From: Ignavibacteria bacterium | GTDB taxonomy: Bacteria; Bacteroidota; Ignavibacteria; Kapaibacteriales; UBA2268 | Assembly: GCA_012518115.1 (NCBI GenBank) | Contig: JAAYTD010000029.1 | Location: 17,876-81,875, forward strand | Reading direction: 5' to 3' | DNA: 64,000 nucleotides | Shown: piece after piece, positions 8,801-19,905 of the stretch | Layout: each line of letters starts with the position of its first letter | How positions within the stretch are numbered: position 1 is the stretch's first letter | Notes under the pieces: generated by a model | The model's database searches: none | Told to the model about the DNA's origin: nothing | The model's input: only the letters and a program-made list of their open reading frames with translations | Made by a program: the position numbers and the translations under genes

Positions 8801-9856
8801 TTACTTGCATTTTATCACACCATTTTCAAGTAAAGTATCTATTAACGGTATAATATGTTCTTTAACACGCACAGGATTATTTCGATGTCCGCCCGGAACT
8901 TGCAAACAATTTTTCATACCAAAGAGATTTTGGAATTCAGTTTTATAGGAAAAGAGCTCGTCTTCGTCAGCAAACAAAGCCCACGTTTGTTCTTGTTCCT
9001 CTTTAGTAGGTGCAAGTTTTTGTTCTAATTCAGCGTATTTTGCAATATCTTCATCTGTTGTTGAAACCAATTCCAACTTATCAAATTGTTCAGACGGCTT
9101 CAGACAAGGATTGATAATAATTCTCGGTACCCCCTTAACTCGCAAAGTTGTAAATCCTCCCATACTTGAACCGACAACTAAGTCTATTCCTTCATAATCA
9201 ATCAACGTTTGTGCTTGCCTAATATTTGCCAAAATGTTTTCAAACCGTTCTACTCCATTAGAAAAAGCAGGAGCAAAAATAACAGCTCTCTTGCCTAACT
9301 GATGTTGCAATTCCGTAGCTGTAAAACCAAATGCTCCACTGTTATAACCATGAACAAAAAGGATACGCAACTTTCGTAATTCCGCATATTTTGGTGTTAA
9401 ATAGGCATGCTCAGACTGGTAACGTTTTACTCTGTTTAGGTCTTTCTCGGTCGGAGCAGACAAACGCGATAGCTCCATATTATTTTGTAAATCATTCAGT
9501 TTTACAGCTGTTGCCAAAAAGTGTTTACCAATAGCTACAATATATTCCTTGCGAGAGAGTGCAGTATTACAATCAAGAAGATAAAGAGCCTTCGCAAGTT
9601 CATCCTTCGCATACAAAGGAAGTTCTACACTTGCTTCTTGTTCAAGGAAATTCAACACTTCCTCAACAGAATGAGGCGTATCTTCACTTGCATCATGCAA
9701 ATAACCAGCAATTTTTTCTAACCAAGTTCGCCCTTGACTAGCTACGGTAGTAAGATGTCCCTCGAAATAATCCGAACCAGATTTATCTTTTTGATTAGCA
9801 TGTAAACGCTTTGCCACACTAGCGGCAGCAGAAATAAATAAATTATAGTTTATCAT
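8801..9856 (-). CDS. ppGpp-hydrolase-like HD domain fused to YqiA-like alpha/beta hydrolase
   Basis: 351 residues with two catalytic modules. Residues 1-155 follow the RelA/SpoT HD-hydrolase (MESH1/SAH) pattern: HANQKDKSG, then His34, the HD pair His54-Asp55 in YLHDASEDT, and Asp122 in VKLNDLQNNM. That family removes the 3'-pyrophosphate of (p)ppGpp. From residue 164 an alpha/beta hydrolase starts (ILFVHGYNSG), with nucleophile GSSMGG (Ser231), acid in FADEDELF and His324 in GGHRNN, similar to small YqiA/RBBP9 esterases. There is no synthetase or TGS domain. It lies 57 bases downstream of the DUF486 gene on the same strand and probably shares its promoter. Its codons look less A/T-biased than those of the neighbours, which hints at transfer. 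Confidence 0.75.
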   Translation of the reverse strand: MINYNLFISAAASVAKRLHANQKDKSGSDYFEGHLTTVASQGRTWLEKIAGYLHDASEDTPHSVEEVLNFLEQEASVELPLYAKDELAKALYLLDCNTALSRKEYIVAIGKHFLATAVKLNDLQNNMELSRLSAPTEKDLNRVKRYQSEHAYLTPKYAELRKLRILFVHGYNSGAFGFTATELQHQLGKRAVIFAPAFSNGVERFENILANIRQAQTLIDYEGIDLVVGSSMGGFTTLRVKGVPRIIINPCLKPSEQFDKLELVSTTDEDIAKYAELEQKLAPTKEEQEQTWALFADEDELFSYKTEFQNLFGMKNCLQVPGGHRNNPVRVKEHIIPLIDTLLENGVIKCK

Positions 9857-9913
9857 AAATCAATCTGAATATATAACTTAAAGACAATTATAGACTTCCC
9901 CACTATAAAAATT

Positions 9914-10279
9914 TTATCCCTTAAAAATAAAATAAACTGCCAAAACTAAAAGCACAAACCCTATGATATGGTTAGGTTTTATCTGCGTTTTAAAAGCTAT
10001 GTAGGAGAAAATTATAAAAACTACAAGCGTGATAACCTCTTGCAACACTTTGAGTTGCACTAACGAAAATGGTCCACCGTTATTAACAAACCCAATTCTG
10101 TTTGCTGGAACCTGAAAACAATATTCAAAAAAAGCAACACCCCAACTAAAAACAATAATTCCGAAAAGCGGCAGTTTGTTAAACCATGAATAATCAGTAA
10201 GTTTTAGATGTCCGTACCACGCAAAAGTCATAAAAATATTAGAGCAAATAAGCAGCCCGATAGTAAGTAATGCTTTCAT
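9914..10279 (-). CDS. DUF486 (DMT superfamily) small membrane protein
   Basis: 121 residues with four predicted membrane helices. The central FEYCFQVPANRIGF followed by GPFSLVQLKVLQE is the hallmark of the DUF486 branch of the drug/metabolite transporter superfamily. Its length matches the family. No substrate is established for these proteins, and a single copy would have to act as a homo-oligomer like other four-helix DMT members. It has its own well-formed promoter (10309-10339) and is followed at 57 bases by the HD/hydrolase fusion on the same strand. Confidence 0.85.
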   Translation of the reverse strand: MKALLTIGLLICSNIFMTFAWYGHLKLTDYSWFNKLPLFGIIVFSWGVAFFEYCFQVPANRIGFVNNGGPFSLVQLKVLQEVITLVVFIIFSYIAFKTQIKPNHIIGFVLLVLAVYFIFKG

Positions 10280-10308
10280 AAAAAAACGTATTGTTAAAAA
10301 AACAGATA

Positions 10309-10339
10309 CAAAAATAATAATTTTTACTAGCCCAACAAA
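10309..10339 (-). promoter_or_regulatory. Promoter of the DUF486-HD/hydrolase unit
   Basis: On the - strand TTTG (10336-10339), 19 bases, then TATTTTTG (10309-10316) match the Bacteroidota -33/-7 consensus exactly. Transcription would start near 10302, about 23 bases before the ATG. Confidence 0.7.
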
Positions 10340-10363
10340 CTTAAATTATTTAAGTAATTGTTT

Positions 10364-10597
10364 TTATACCAAATTGAATTATATATTAGTTCGTTTTTAT
10401 TGTCAGAACTATGATTTATATGATTTTTGTGATTATGAGATGTTTTAAAAATTCCCCTTCGGCACGAAGGGGTGACAAACGAAGTTTGACGGGGTAGTAA
10501 ATAAGCCACACCTCCCCCTGCTACGCGGGTACTCCTCTCAAGAGGAGAATTTGACTACTACATTATTTGGAACAAATTACTATTCAATTTGGTATAA
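10364..10597. repeat. MITE-like dispersed repeat, copy R1, with 16-bp terminal inverted repeats
   Basis: TTATACCAAATTGAAT (10364-10379) is the exact reverse complement of 10582-10597, bounding a 234-bp element with no transposase. Inside lie a perfect hairpin CCCCTTCG/CGAAGGGG (10454-10472), a second hairpin CTCCTCT/AGAGGAG (10532-10547) and the block ending GACGGGGTAGT. Parts of the same element recur at 17337, 34687, 39108, 51404 and 53553. Any open frame across it is a by-product of the repeat. It sits between the pgm terminator and the DUF486 promoter, disrupting neither. Confidence 0.75.
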
Positions 10598-10610
10598 TTA
10601 AGAATTAACT

Positions 10611-10645
10611 AAAAAGGACTGCATCTTAAAAATAGAAACAGCCCT
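10611..10645 (-). terminator. Terminator of the pnp-phosphohexomutase unit
   Basis: CAGCCCT (10639-10645) and AGGACTG (10615-10621) pair over 7 bp, with one G-U in RNA, and the leftward transcript then meets a run of five T. A second perfect 12-bp hairpin, without a T run, overlaps the phosphohexomutase stop codon (10680-10711). Confidence 0.55.
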
Positions 10646-10707
10646 AATTTATTATTTTGTAAGAAAATATTGGATGGTAGTAGTTTTGAATGAATTACTA
10701 TTCAAAA

Positions 10708-12123
10708 CTACACCTTAGTCATTTTCGTTCCTTCTTCGATAAGTTCAATAACTTTGCCTATTGAATCAGCTTCAGCATAGAATCTTATTAAAGGCTCTGT
10801 TCCAGAGGGTCTAATGAGTAACCAACCATTTTCTATAAAAAACTTATAACCATCTTTTGTAGATACATCTAAAACAGGATTTTTTCCTAATCTATCTGGT
10901 CGTTTTTCAGCAGCTGCCAAAATAGCTTTCTTTTGTGCTGGTGTTACTCTAATATCTTTTCGCATATATCTATGTTGTCCGAGTTCCTCTTCTAATTCTT
11001 TACATAGCTCTTGCAAAGTCATTTTACGTGTTACCATAACTTCTAATAAAAGCATTGCATTAAACAATCCGTCACGTTCAGGAATATGTAAAATCGTTCC
11101 TAATCCACCCGACTCTTCGCCGCCAATTAATACATTCTTTTCAGCCATAATTTCGGCAACATATTTAAAGCCAACAGGAGTTTCTATAAGTTCAAGACCT
11201 TTTGCATTACAATAAGCATCGACCATAGAAGTAAGAGAAACTGTTTTAACAACTACACCTCTCTTTCTCTTTTTCTCATAAAGATACTTAAGCAGTATCA
11301 TATAAATAAAGTGAGAGTCAACAAACTCACCGTCGCTATCTATAACACCAAGTCTATCTGCGTCGCCATCTGTAGCTAGTCCAATATCAAATTTTTCATC
11401 AATAACTTTATCTTTCAACGGATAAAGGTGTTCAGCAATAGGTTCAGGATGATCTATTTCACCAAATCCTGGATTATAATGATTATGTATTTCTACAAGG
11501 TCAGGCAAAAGTGCTTGTAGAGTGTTCATTCCAGCACCATACATAGGATCAAGAATTATACGCAAATTTGCATCTCTAATAGCATCAACATTAATTTTTT
11601 TCTTTATTAATCTAATGTAGGATTCTCTAGGATTAAATAATCTTATTCTCTTAGATTTAACATAGTCTTCAAAAGGTTCTAATTTTAGTTGTGAAACTTT
11701 CCTTCTGCTAATTGTTGAAAGTTCTTTTTCTACCTCTGCAATTTGTTCAGGTGTTGCAGGTCCTCCAAAGTTCGCTTTGAGTTTATATCCATTATATTCA
11801 GGGGGGTTATGACTAGCTGTAATAACTACTCCTATTTCAGCCCCTTTTTGTTTTGTATGGAAAGATACTTGCGGTGTTGAAGCAAATGTTTCAGTTAAAT
11901 GAACTAGTACGCCTTGACTTGCAAAAATACGAGCAGCTTCATGAGCAAATTCTTTAGATAGAAACCGCGTATCATAACCTATAACTGTTGCAGCTTGCTT
12001 ATGCGGTTTCAATTGATTTTTTATTACATAGTTTGCAGTAGCTAGAGCTACCATAGATAAATTTTCAAATGTAAAATCTTTAGCTATAATTCCTCTCCAG
12101 CCATCCGTCCCAAATTTAATCAT
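10708..12123 (-). CDS. Phosphohexomutase (phosphoglucomutase/phosphomannomutase)
   Basis: 471-residue alpha-D-phosphohexomutase that interconverts hexose 1- and 6-phosphates. The four domain signatures are in order: the phosphoserine loop ITASHNPPEYNGYK (Ser104), the Mg-binding loop DGDADRLG (about 247-254), the sugar-specificity loop GGEESGG, and the phosphate-binding RPSGTEPLIRF near the C-terminus. GEESGG and the overall length favour phosphogluco/phosphomannomutase over GlmM, but specificity is not certain. A Shine-Dalgarno AAGGAG lies 7 bases before the ATG. It follows pnp on the same strand with a 24-base gap, so the two are co-transcribed. Confidence 0.92.
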   Translation of the reverse strand: MIKFGTDGWRGIIAKDFTFENLSMVALATANYVIKNQLKPHKQAATVIGYDTRFLSKEFAHEAARIFASQGVLVHLTETFASTPQVSFHTKQKGAEIGVVITASHNPPEYNGYKLKANFGGPATPEQIAEVEKELSTISRRKVSQLKLEPFEDYVKSKRIRLFNPRESYIRLIKKKINVDAIRDANLRIILDPMYGAGMNTLQALLPDLVEIHNHYNPGFGEIDHPEPIAEHLYPLKDKVIDEKFDIGLATDGDADRLGVIDSDGEFVDSHFIYMILLKYLYEKKRKRGVVVKTVSLTSMVDAYCNAKGLELIETPVGFKYVAEIMAEKNVLIGGEESGGLGTILHIPERDGLFNAMLLLEVMVTRKMTLQELCKELEEELGQHRYMRKDIRVTPAQKKAILAAAEKRPDRLGKNPVLDVSTKDGYKFFIENGWLLIRPSGTEPLIRFYAEADSIGKVIELIEEGTKMTKV

Positions 12124-12147
12124 ACTAACTCCTTCAAATTTATTTAA

Positions 12148-14310
12148 TTATTTATTTTTATTTTTTGTCTTTTCTTTTTCTCTTTCAGGTCTCGGCAGCA
12201 AAGCTTTTCTACTTAATCTATATTTGCCATCTCTTATCTCAAGCAATTTAACATCTACTTTATCGCCAACTTTCAGATATTTTGAAATATCTTCAACTCT
12301 TTCATGTGCTATAAGCGATATATGCAATAAGCCTTGTATTTTTGGTAAAAACTCTACAAATGCTCCGAGATTTTCACGTATTTCTTTGACAACGCAGTCT
12401 CTATAGATTTCACCTTCTTCAGGTTTTTGAGTTAATTTTAATATCATTTCTTTTGCTGCATCACTAGCTTCTTGTGTTGTAGCTGCAATAAGTACTGTAC
12501 CATCTTCTTCTATACTAATCTCTGTACCTGTTTCACGCGTAATCATTCGTATCGTTTCACCACCTGTGCCAATAACCGCTCCTATCGTATCTTGCGGAAT
12601 TCTAAGAGTTTCAAATCGTGGTGCATATTTAGATAACTCTTGTCGCGGCTCAGCTATACATTCGTTCATTATGCCAAGTATATGTAATCTACCAGCTTTT
12701 GCTTGTTCTAAAGCTTCACGCATAAATTCTACAGATAAACCTTCATCAATCTTAATATCCATTTGACAAGCTGTTATACCATCAACTGTTCCCGTTACCT
12801 TAAAATCCATATCTCCTAAAAAGTCTTCATCACCCAATATATCGCTTAAAATAGCTACTTTTTCTTCTTCTTTAATTAAACCCATTGCAATTCCTGCTAC
12901 TGGTTTCTTTAAAGGAACACCTGCATCGAACATAGCTAAACTACCTGCACAAACTGTAGCCATAGAAGAAGAACCGTTAGATTCTAATATATCGGAAATT
13001 ACTCTAATAGTATAAGGAAAATCTGATTCGCTCGGCAAAAGAGTTTTTAATGCGCGCCACGCTAAATGACCATGCCCTATTTCACGTCTTCCTGTCATCA
13101 AACGACCTGTTTCACCAACACTGAAAGGGGGAAAATTATAATGTAAAATAAAACGCTCATTATAAGTCGGATTTAATCCGTCAATAATTTGTTCGTCACG
13201 ACTTGTTCCAAGTGTTACAGAAGTTAAACTTTGTGTCTCGCCACGTGTGAAAAGTGATGAGCCATGTGAGCGTTTTAACAATCCAACCTCGCAATTTATA
13301 GGACGTATTTCATCTAATTTACGACCATCTAAACGTATCTTGTCGTCAAGAATCATTGAACGCATGAATTTCTTTTCTAAGTTACCTGTTATATTATCAA
13401 CCCAACGCTCTATATTTTCAGTATACTCTTCATATTCCGGATTTGCTTCAGTTACCGCAAATCTTTCTTTTGTAGCTTCTAAAGATTTCTCACGAATAGC
13501 AAGACGACTTTCTCGTCTTTCATTCTTTGTAGTAATAGTATGAACATACTTTTTCATATCTTCATAACAAGTTTCTTCAACAAAAGCTACGAGCTCTTCA
13601 GGTAATTCTTCTTCCGTAAAAGCACGCTTTTTAACTTCTACTTGCGATAGTAAATCTTCTTGCAATTTATTTAGAATTCTTATGTGCTCATGCCCGAAAT
13701 CCAAAGCTTTAATGAAATCTTCTTCAGAAATTTCTTTCATTTCGCCTTCAACCATCAAAATTGCAACACTAGTACCTGCAACTGTGATGTCAATATCGCA
13801 GTCTTCCAATTCCGCATTAGAAGGATTAATAATAAATTCACCTTGTTTGCGACCTACTCGCACTTCAGAAACTGGAACTTCAAACGGAATATCTGATATA
13901 AGTAAAGCTGCTGAAGCACCTACCGCCGCCAACGTGTCAGGATTAACATCAGGTTCATAAGAAAACACATTAGCTATTATTTGAGTATCATAATGCCAAG
14001 ATTTTGTTATCATCGGTCTTATAGGACGATCAATAAGACGAGCGCAAAGAATTTCATGATCGCTCGGTCGTCCTTCACGTTTTAAAAAACTGCCGGGAAT
14101 CTTGCCCGCCGCAGATAGCTTTTCTCTATATTCAACTTGCAAAGGTAAAAAGTCTATGCCTTCTAACTCTTTCTCCGACGCTACAGCCGTTACTAAAACT
14201 TGCGTGTCCCCACAACTAACGAGAACTGAACTAGCAAACTTTGCTAAACGACCTGTTTCTAAAATATAATCTTTACCGGCAAATTTAATAGCTGATGTGA
14301 TTTTTTGCAT
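12148..14310 (-). CDS. pnp: Polynucleotide phosphorylase
   Basis: A 720-residue 3'-to-5' phosphorolytic exoribonuclease, the RNA-turnover core of the cytoplasm, working as a trimer. Two RNase PH-like halves are present (about 1-230 and 310-545; active-site features include RPIRPMITKSW in the first half and GETQSLTSVTLGTS in the second). A KH domain follows (about 555-620, IGAVIGTGGETIRMI), then an S1 domain (about 625-695). The Lys-rich tail is ordinary. In many bacteria rpsO precedes pnp; here the 225 bases upstream hold no gene, so that linkage is lost. The A/T-rich leader contains CAAATATA (14362-14369), a -7 box match on this strand, but I find no -33 partner. Confidence 0.97.
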   Translation of the reverse strand: MQKITSAIKFAGKDYILETGRLAKFASSVLVSCGDTQVLVTAVASEKELEGIDFLPLQVEYREKLSAAGKIPGSFLKREGRPSDHEILCARLIDRPIRPMITKSWHYDTQIIANVFSYEPDVNPDTLAAVGASAALLISDIPFEVPVSEVRVGRKQGEFIINPSNAELEDCDIDITVAGTSVAILMVEGEMKEISEEDFIKALDFGHEHIRILNKLQEDLLSQVEVKKRAFTEEELPEELVAFVEETCYEDMKKYVHTITTKNERRESRLAIREKSLEATKERFAVTEANPEYEEYTENIERWVDNITGNLEKKFMRSMILDDKIRLDGRKLDEIRPINCEVGLLKRSHGSSLFTRGETQSLTSVTLGTSRDEQIIDGLNPTYNERFILHYNFPPFSVGETGRLMTGRREIGHGHLAWRALKTLLPSESDFPYTIRVISDILESNGSSSMATVCAGSLAMFDAGVPLKKPVAGIAMGLIKEEEKVAILSDILGDEDFLGDMDFKVTGTVDGITACQMDIKIDEGLSVEFMREALEQAKAGRLHILGIMNECIAEPRQELSKYAPRFETLRIPQDTIGAVIGTGGETIRMITRETGTEISIEEDGTVLIAATTQEASDAAKEMILKLTQKPEEGEIYRDCVVKEIRENLGAFVEFLPKIQGLLHISLIAHERVEDISKYLKVGDKVDVKLLEIRDGKYRLSRKALLPRPEREKEKTKNKNK

Positions 14311-14535
14311 AAAAATCCTGTTTTAATGTTTTTCTGTCTTGTTACTAAATATATTAATCTACAAATATACGTAAAAATAAACTAAAAAAAAAATGGATAA
14401 AACGAAATTATAAAATAATTGAATTGAATTTTAAGCAAGTAAGTTATAGTTCTATGCAAAGCTTAATGAAAATTATAGACATAGTTTTTATATAAATAAA
14501 TTCGCACTTAAAACACTTATATCAAAAATAAAAAA

Positions 14536-15191
14536 TTATTTTAAATGCGTAAACAATATGCCTAAATAAATTCGTACACCAGTAACAAAATCTGCATCTT
14601 TTTCACTTAAAGGTATAATATAATCCGACTTCAAAAGTAATCGGATTTTTTCGCTAGCACCATACTCTAACCCTATTGACGGCACTAAGCTACGATATTT
14701 CGTATTTTTTATAAGAACATTTTTTTCAACAATAAAATCATCTTTAGGACTGTCAAGTAGTATAGTGTTTTTTAGCGTACCAAAGTGCAAAGCAGTTTCA
14801 AAAAAAGGGGAAAATTTTTTAAAGTTGAGATTAGCGCCCACTAATATACCACCAAACCCTATAGTAGAAGAACTACCATAATCATCTAATTTTAACATGG
14901 TTATCCCACCATCAAAACCCATACGAAAATTTTCACCAATAAAAACTTTAAAAACTCCTCCTATACCGACAGGACAAGCTTCTATTTTTTTTCTACCAAC
15001 TATTTGATTGTTACTGTCAAATATATCAAACTCATCACTTGATAAATATCCCGAATGAATCATCATTCCCCCTAAGTAGCCGTTATACTTAAAACTAGTT
15101 CCAACTTCCGCTTTTAATTGTGCTGACACAAAGAACACTAAAGATAAAAATAAAACTATTTTTCTACACATTTTCTTCTTTATATAATACA

Positions 15192-15192
<1 letters not shown>
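14536..15192 (-). CDS. Small secreted outer-membrane beta-barrel protein
   Basis: About 218 residues. The signal peptide is IVLFLSLVFFVSAQLKA. Alternating amphipathic strands with Gly-rich turns (FGGILVGANLNF, SIGLEYGASEKIRLLLKSDY) and a final strand VRIYLGILF suggest an eight-stranded OmpX/opacity-like barrel in the outer membrane. The chosen ATG shares its A with the ligA TGA stop, so translation is coupled; a later ATG at 15171 would give a shorter signal peptide and is also possible. An upstream TTG reading lies inside ligA and is unlikely. The function is unknown, and the pairing with ligA looks incidental. Confidence 0.7.
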
Positions 15193-17252
<2,060 letters not shown>

Positions 17253-17271
17253 TTATAAAAAATTAACGTTT

Positions 17272-17303
17272 CAAAAATACAAAAAAAGAAATAAAGAAAC
17301 AAA
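17272..17303 (-). promoter_or_regulatory. ligA promoter
   Basis: On the - strand TTTG (17300-17303), a 20-base spacer and TATTTTTG (17272-17279) match the Bacteroidota consensus. The expected start near 17265 leaves a leader of about 34 bases. The -33 box overlaps the T run of the terminator of the gene upstream. Confidence 0.7.
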
Positions 17304-17329
17304 AAAAGACTGCATTATTAGCAGTCTTT
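17298..17329 (-). terminator. Terminator of the redoxin/propeller gene
   Basis: AAAGACTGC (17305-17313) and GCAGTCTTT (17321-17329) form a perfect 9-bp stem with a 7-nt loop. On the - strand it is followed by seven T. The stem is separated from its gene by a copy of the dispersed repeat. Confidence 0.8.
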
Positions 17330-17336
17330 ATTATTT

Positions 17337-17420
17337 TTATACCAAATTGAATTATATAAATTCTCCTTTTGGACGAAGGAATGGCAAGCGAAGCTAGACG
17401 GGGTAGTTGTTTCTATGCTT
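17337..17420. repeat. Dispersed repeat, truncated copy R2
   Basis: It starts with the same 16-bp terminus as R1 (TTATACCAAATTGAAT, 17337-17352) and continues with the CTCCTTTTGGACGAAGGA hairpin block and GACGGGGTAGTT. The inner GTCTGAACTATG part and the right terminus are missing. It lies between the stop codon at 17480 and that gene's terminator. Confidence 0.7.
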
Positions 17421-17479
17421 GCCGAAGTGAACGGAATAAAAAACTCCGCAAAAATACATTTGCGAAGCTAGCTAAAAAA

Positions 17480-18967
17480 CTACTCTATTTCATACCAATA
17501 ACAAGAAATATTTTTATCTGTCCACCAATTAGACAATAATATCTTATTGTCTTTTATATAACTGACCTTACAAGGTAAATCTATTTTGATTTCTTTAACT
17601 CTATTTCCTTGCATATCAAAAACATCTATACAATGATCAGACAATGCAGTACCCTTAGAATACCATACATAAATTAAGCCATTATCTATAAATAAACCTC
17701 TTGTCCTATAATAATTTGTATTATATTCTAAAAACTCACGTTTATCTAATTTTTCAGAAAAGCTTTTCTTCAAAATTTTATATTGTGCTTGTAAACCTAA
17801 ATGTATAGTTTCAAGATAGTCACCATTCTTATCATATTTTTGCAAAGAAAATGAATTATTTTGTAAAAAATAAATATCAGAATTATATTCAACAACAAAA
17901 GGTTCAGCCATTATCTTGCCAAGTCTATAATGCTTAGCTAAAGTATCAGAAACACCAAAGTATTTAACTATATTATAATTTGTATCAGTAAGAGCTAACA
18001 ATTTAAAAGTACTATCTAAATAAATATCATCAAAATGATATATCTTAAATATTAAACGACCATCTTCTAACATTGTAAAATCAATTGAAAAAGCTGTTTT
18101 GTCTTTAAGTATAGTATCAACACCATGTTTATACTTGATAATTTCATTGGAATTAACATTTGTTTTGATAATATTGCGTTCATGTCTTTTCTTTTCTTTA
18201 TTGTAAAGAGAATAGAAAGACCAAATAAAAATACTATCAGAAGGAGTTTTCAAATCAATATTTGCAAAAAAATCTATTTTATCTCCTGTAGGTAATGTCG
18301 CGTAATCTGTTATAACCTCTTTTGTTAAATGTCCAGTAGTATCAAAAAGAAAAAACTGTAAAATATTAGTAGCTATCTTATATTTATCAATATCAGAGCA
18401 AAATGAAAAGGTATAGTAATCATAAGGAGTTTCAAAATTGTTATTTTCTTTATCCTTCAAGACTGTTTTTTTTAAGAATCTCAAACCTTTAATTTTACTA
18501 CCATAAAATTTTTGCAAATCTATTTTTGAGTCTAAATCTTTTATAAAATTAATATATTTATCTATATCAATAATTTCTTCCTTCAAAAGAACTTCATTTT
18601 CAGCATTTACAATAATTATACTCGCAAAATAATCTACATTATAGTGTTTAGCATAAAAGCCTTTAGGATCATAAATAAAAGTTGAAGTATTCAGACCATA
18701 GTTCTTTTTAAACTCATCTAAATAATCATTAGAATTAACATTACCTGAATAAAATACTTGCAAATCAAGAACAGAGTTAGAAAGTTCTAGACCCTGTAAC
18801 TTTTTCATCTTATTAGGTTCTACACAACCTATACAAGTCATATAGTTATCTATAAATATCCTACATTTTATAACAGGCTTAGCAGTACCGTCAACATTAG
18901 AAGAGGAAAATAAAGGGAAAAAACAAAGAAAAAAGATTAACAGGCTGAATTTAAGTAAGTTTTTCAT
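17480..18967 (-). CDS. Secreted redoxin-like plus beta-propeller protein
   Basis: 495 residues with an N-terminal signal peptide (LLIFFLCFFPLFSSS). Residues about 35-165 look like a thioredoxin-fold domain with a C-x-x-C (TCIGC near residue 50), then IYDPKGFYAKHYNVDYFASIIIVNAENEV, which fits the usual redoxin strand order. The remaining 320 residues are repeated four-strand blades typical of the Bacteroidota six-bladed beta-propeller proteins (for example GRLIFKIYHFDDIYL, SFSLQKYDKNGDYL). It probably acts in the periplasm or on the surface. No partner genes are adjacent. The family assignment is inferred from pattern, not certain. Confidence 0.6.
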   Translation of the reverse strand: MKNLLKFSLLIFFLCFFPLFSSSNVDGTAKPVIKCRIFIDNYMTCIGCVEPNKMKKLQGLELSNSVLDLQVFYSGNVNSNDYLDEFKKNYGLNTSTFIYDPKGFYAKHYNVDYFASIIIVNAENEVLLKEEIIDIDKYINFIKDLDSKIDLQKFYGSKIKGLRFLKKTVLKDKENNNFETPYDYYTFSFCSDIDKYKIATNILQFFLFDTTGHLTKEVITDYATLPTGDKIDFFANIDLKTPSDSIFIWSFYSLYNKEKKRHERNIIKTNVNSNEIIKYKHGVDTILKDKTAFSIDFTMLEDGRLIFKIYHFDDIYLDSTFKLLALTDTNYNIVKYFGVSDTLAKHYRLGKIMAEPFVVEYNSDIYFLQNNSFSLQKYDKNGDYLETIHLGLQAQYKILKKSFSEKLDKREFLEYNTNYYRTRGLFIDNGLIYVWYSKGTALSDHCIDVFDMQGNRVKEIKIDLPCKVSYIKDNKILLSNWWTDKNISCYWYEIE

Positions 18968-19181
18968 AGTATTAAATTTTGAATTGTAAAAAAAACTCTG
19001 CTTTTATATTTCAAGCAGAATTTTATAAAGTTATATTATATGAAAGCTTGACGTTACGAAAATAATAATAAGCAAAAAGAAAAACAAATTGTTTACAAAA
19101 AAAAATATTTTCAGTAATACTATTTACAATATTTTTCGTATATTGTAAAAGTTTTTTTCACTAATATTATTAAAATAAAAA

Positions 19182-19883
19182 ATGAGAAAGATTGTTTTTT
19201 TATTTGCATTAATTTTTGCAAGCAATAGTATGTTTGCAGAAACTGCTTTAGATGTTTTAGAAAATTGTTCTAAAGCAATGAAATCAGAGAAACGCGCTGA
19301 TTTCAAAACTATTAAACAAGTTATTGTAAACAAAGCTATGGGACAAGAATTTACAACGACTTTGTATCGGAAAGATGGCACTAAGTTCAGATTAGAGGTA
19401 AAAAGCCCGATGGGTGAACAAGTTATAATCAAAAACGAAAATGATTGTGCTATTATCAAACCTGTTGTTCAAGATTTACCTGCTGAACAGTGGGACCAAG
19501 TTTTATCACAAATAAAATCTCAAGATGTGGACATACGTCAATATATTGAAGAAGCTGCTGATTTCACTTTGGAATTAAAAGGAGTTGAAGAATTTAATGG
19601 AAAGTCTTGCAAACTTATTGAGATGAAACCTAAAGAAGCAATAGAAGATTTTATAAGCATGACTCTTTGCATTGATGCTCTAACTAATTGGTTAGTAGGT
19701 TATAAAATAAAAATCTCTGAAGGTGATATTGAGATGTTATTTTCTGATATGAAAAAGGTAAAAGGAGTTATATATCCTGGAGTTATTACAACTAAATTTA
19801 ATGGTACTGAATCTAGCACAACTACCATTGAATCTTTTGAAGTTAACTTAGATTTAGATGATAATTTATTTAACAAGCCATAG
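19182..19883 (+). CDS. LolA-like outer-membrane lipoprotein carrier/sorting protein
   Basis: 233 residues with a clear signal peptide (IVFLFALIFASNSMFA). The mature part follows the LolA/LolB-like half-barrel: repeated strands beginning RADFKTIKQVIVNKAMG, LYRKDGTKFRLEVKSPMG and VIIKNENDCAIIKP, and a late VKGVIYPGVITTKF. The family carries lipoproteins across the periplasm, although many Bacteroidota members are less characterised sorting-like proteins. The ATG follows an A-rich leader without a Shine-Dalgarno sequence, as is common in this phylum. It is a single-gene unit closed by a bidirectional terminator. Confidence 0.72.
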   Translation: MRKIVFLFALIFASNSMFAETALDVLENCSKAMKSEKRADFKTIKQVIVNKAMGQEFTTTLYRKDGTKFRLEVKSPMGEQVIIKNENDCAIIKPVVQDLPAEQWDQVLSQIKSQDVDIRQYIEEAADFTLELKGVEEFNGKSCKLIEMKPKEAIEDFISMTLCIDALTNWLVGYKIKISEGDIEMLFSDMKKVKGVIYPGVITTKFNGTESSTTTIESFEVNLDLDDNLFNKP

Positions 19884-19905
19884 ACTTTTGTAATTATTAC
19901 ATCTC

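Noticed and set aside
10327..10509. 60-residue open frame on the - strand
   Set aside because: It runs through the R1 repeat; similar frames appear wherever the repeat occurs, with no start signal or conserved protein.
12135..12142. TAAATTTG on the - strand just before the phosphohexomutase
   Set aside because: Matches the -7 box, but it would place the start only about 5 bases from the ATG, upstream of no usable Shine-Dalgarno; the gene is better read as co-transcribed with pnp.
18997..19019. TCTGCTT/AAGCAGA hairpin between divergent genes
   Set aside because: Only 7 bp, without a T run, and not placed at a gene end; too weak to call a terminator or operator.
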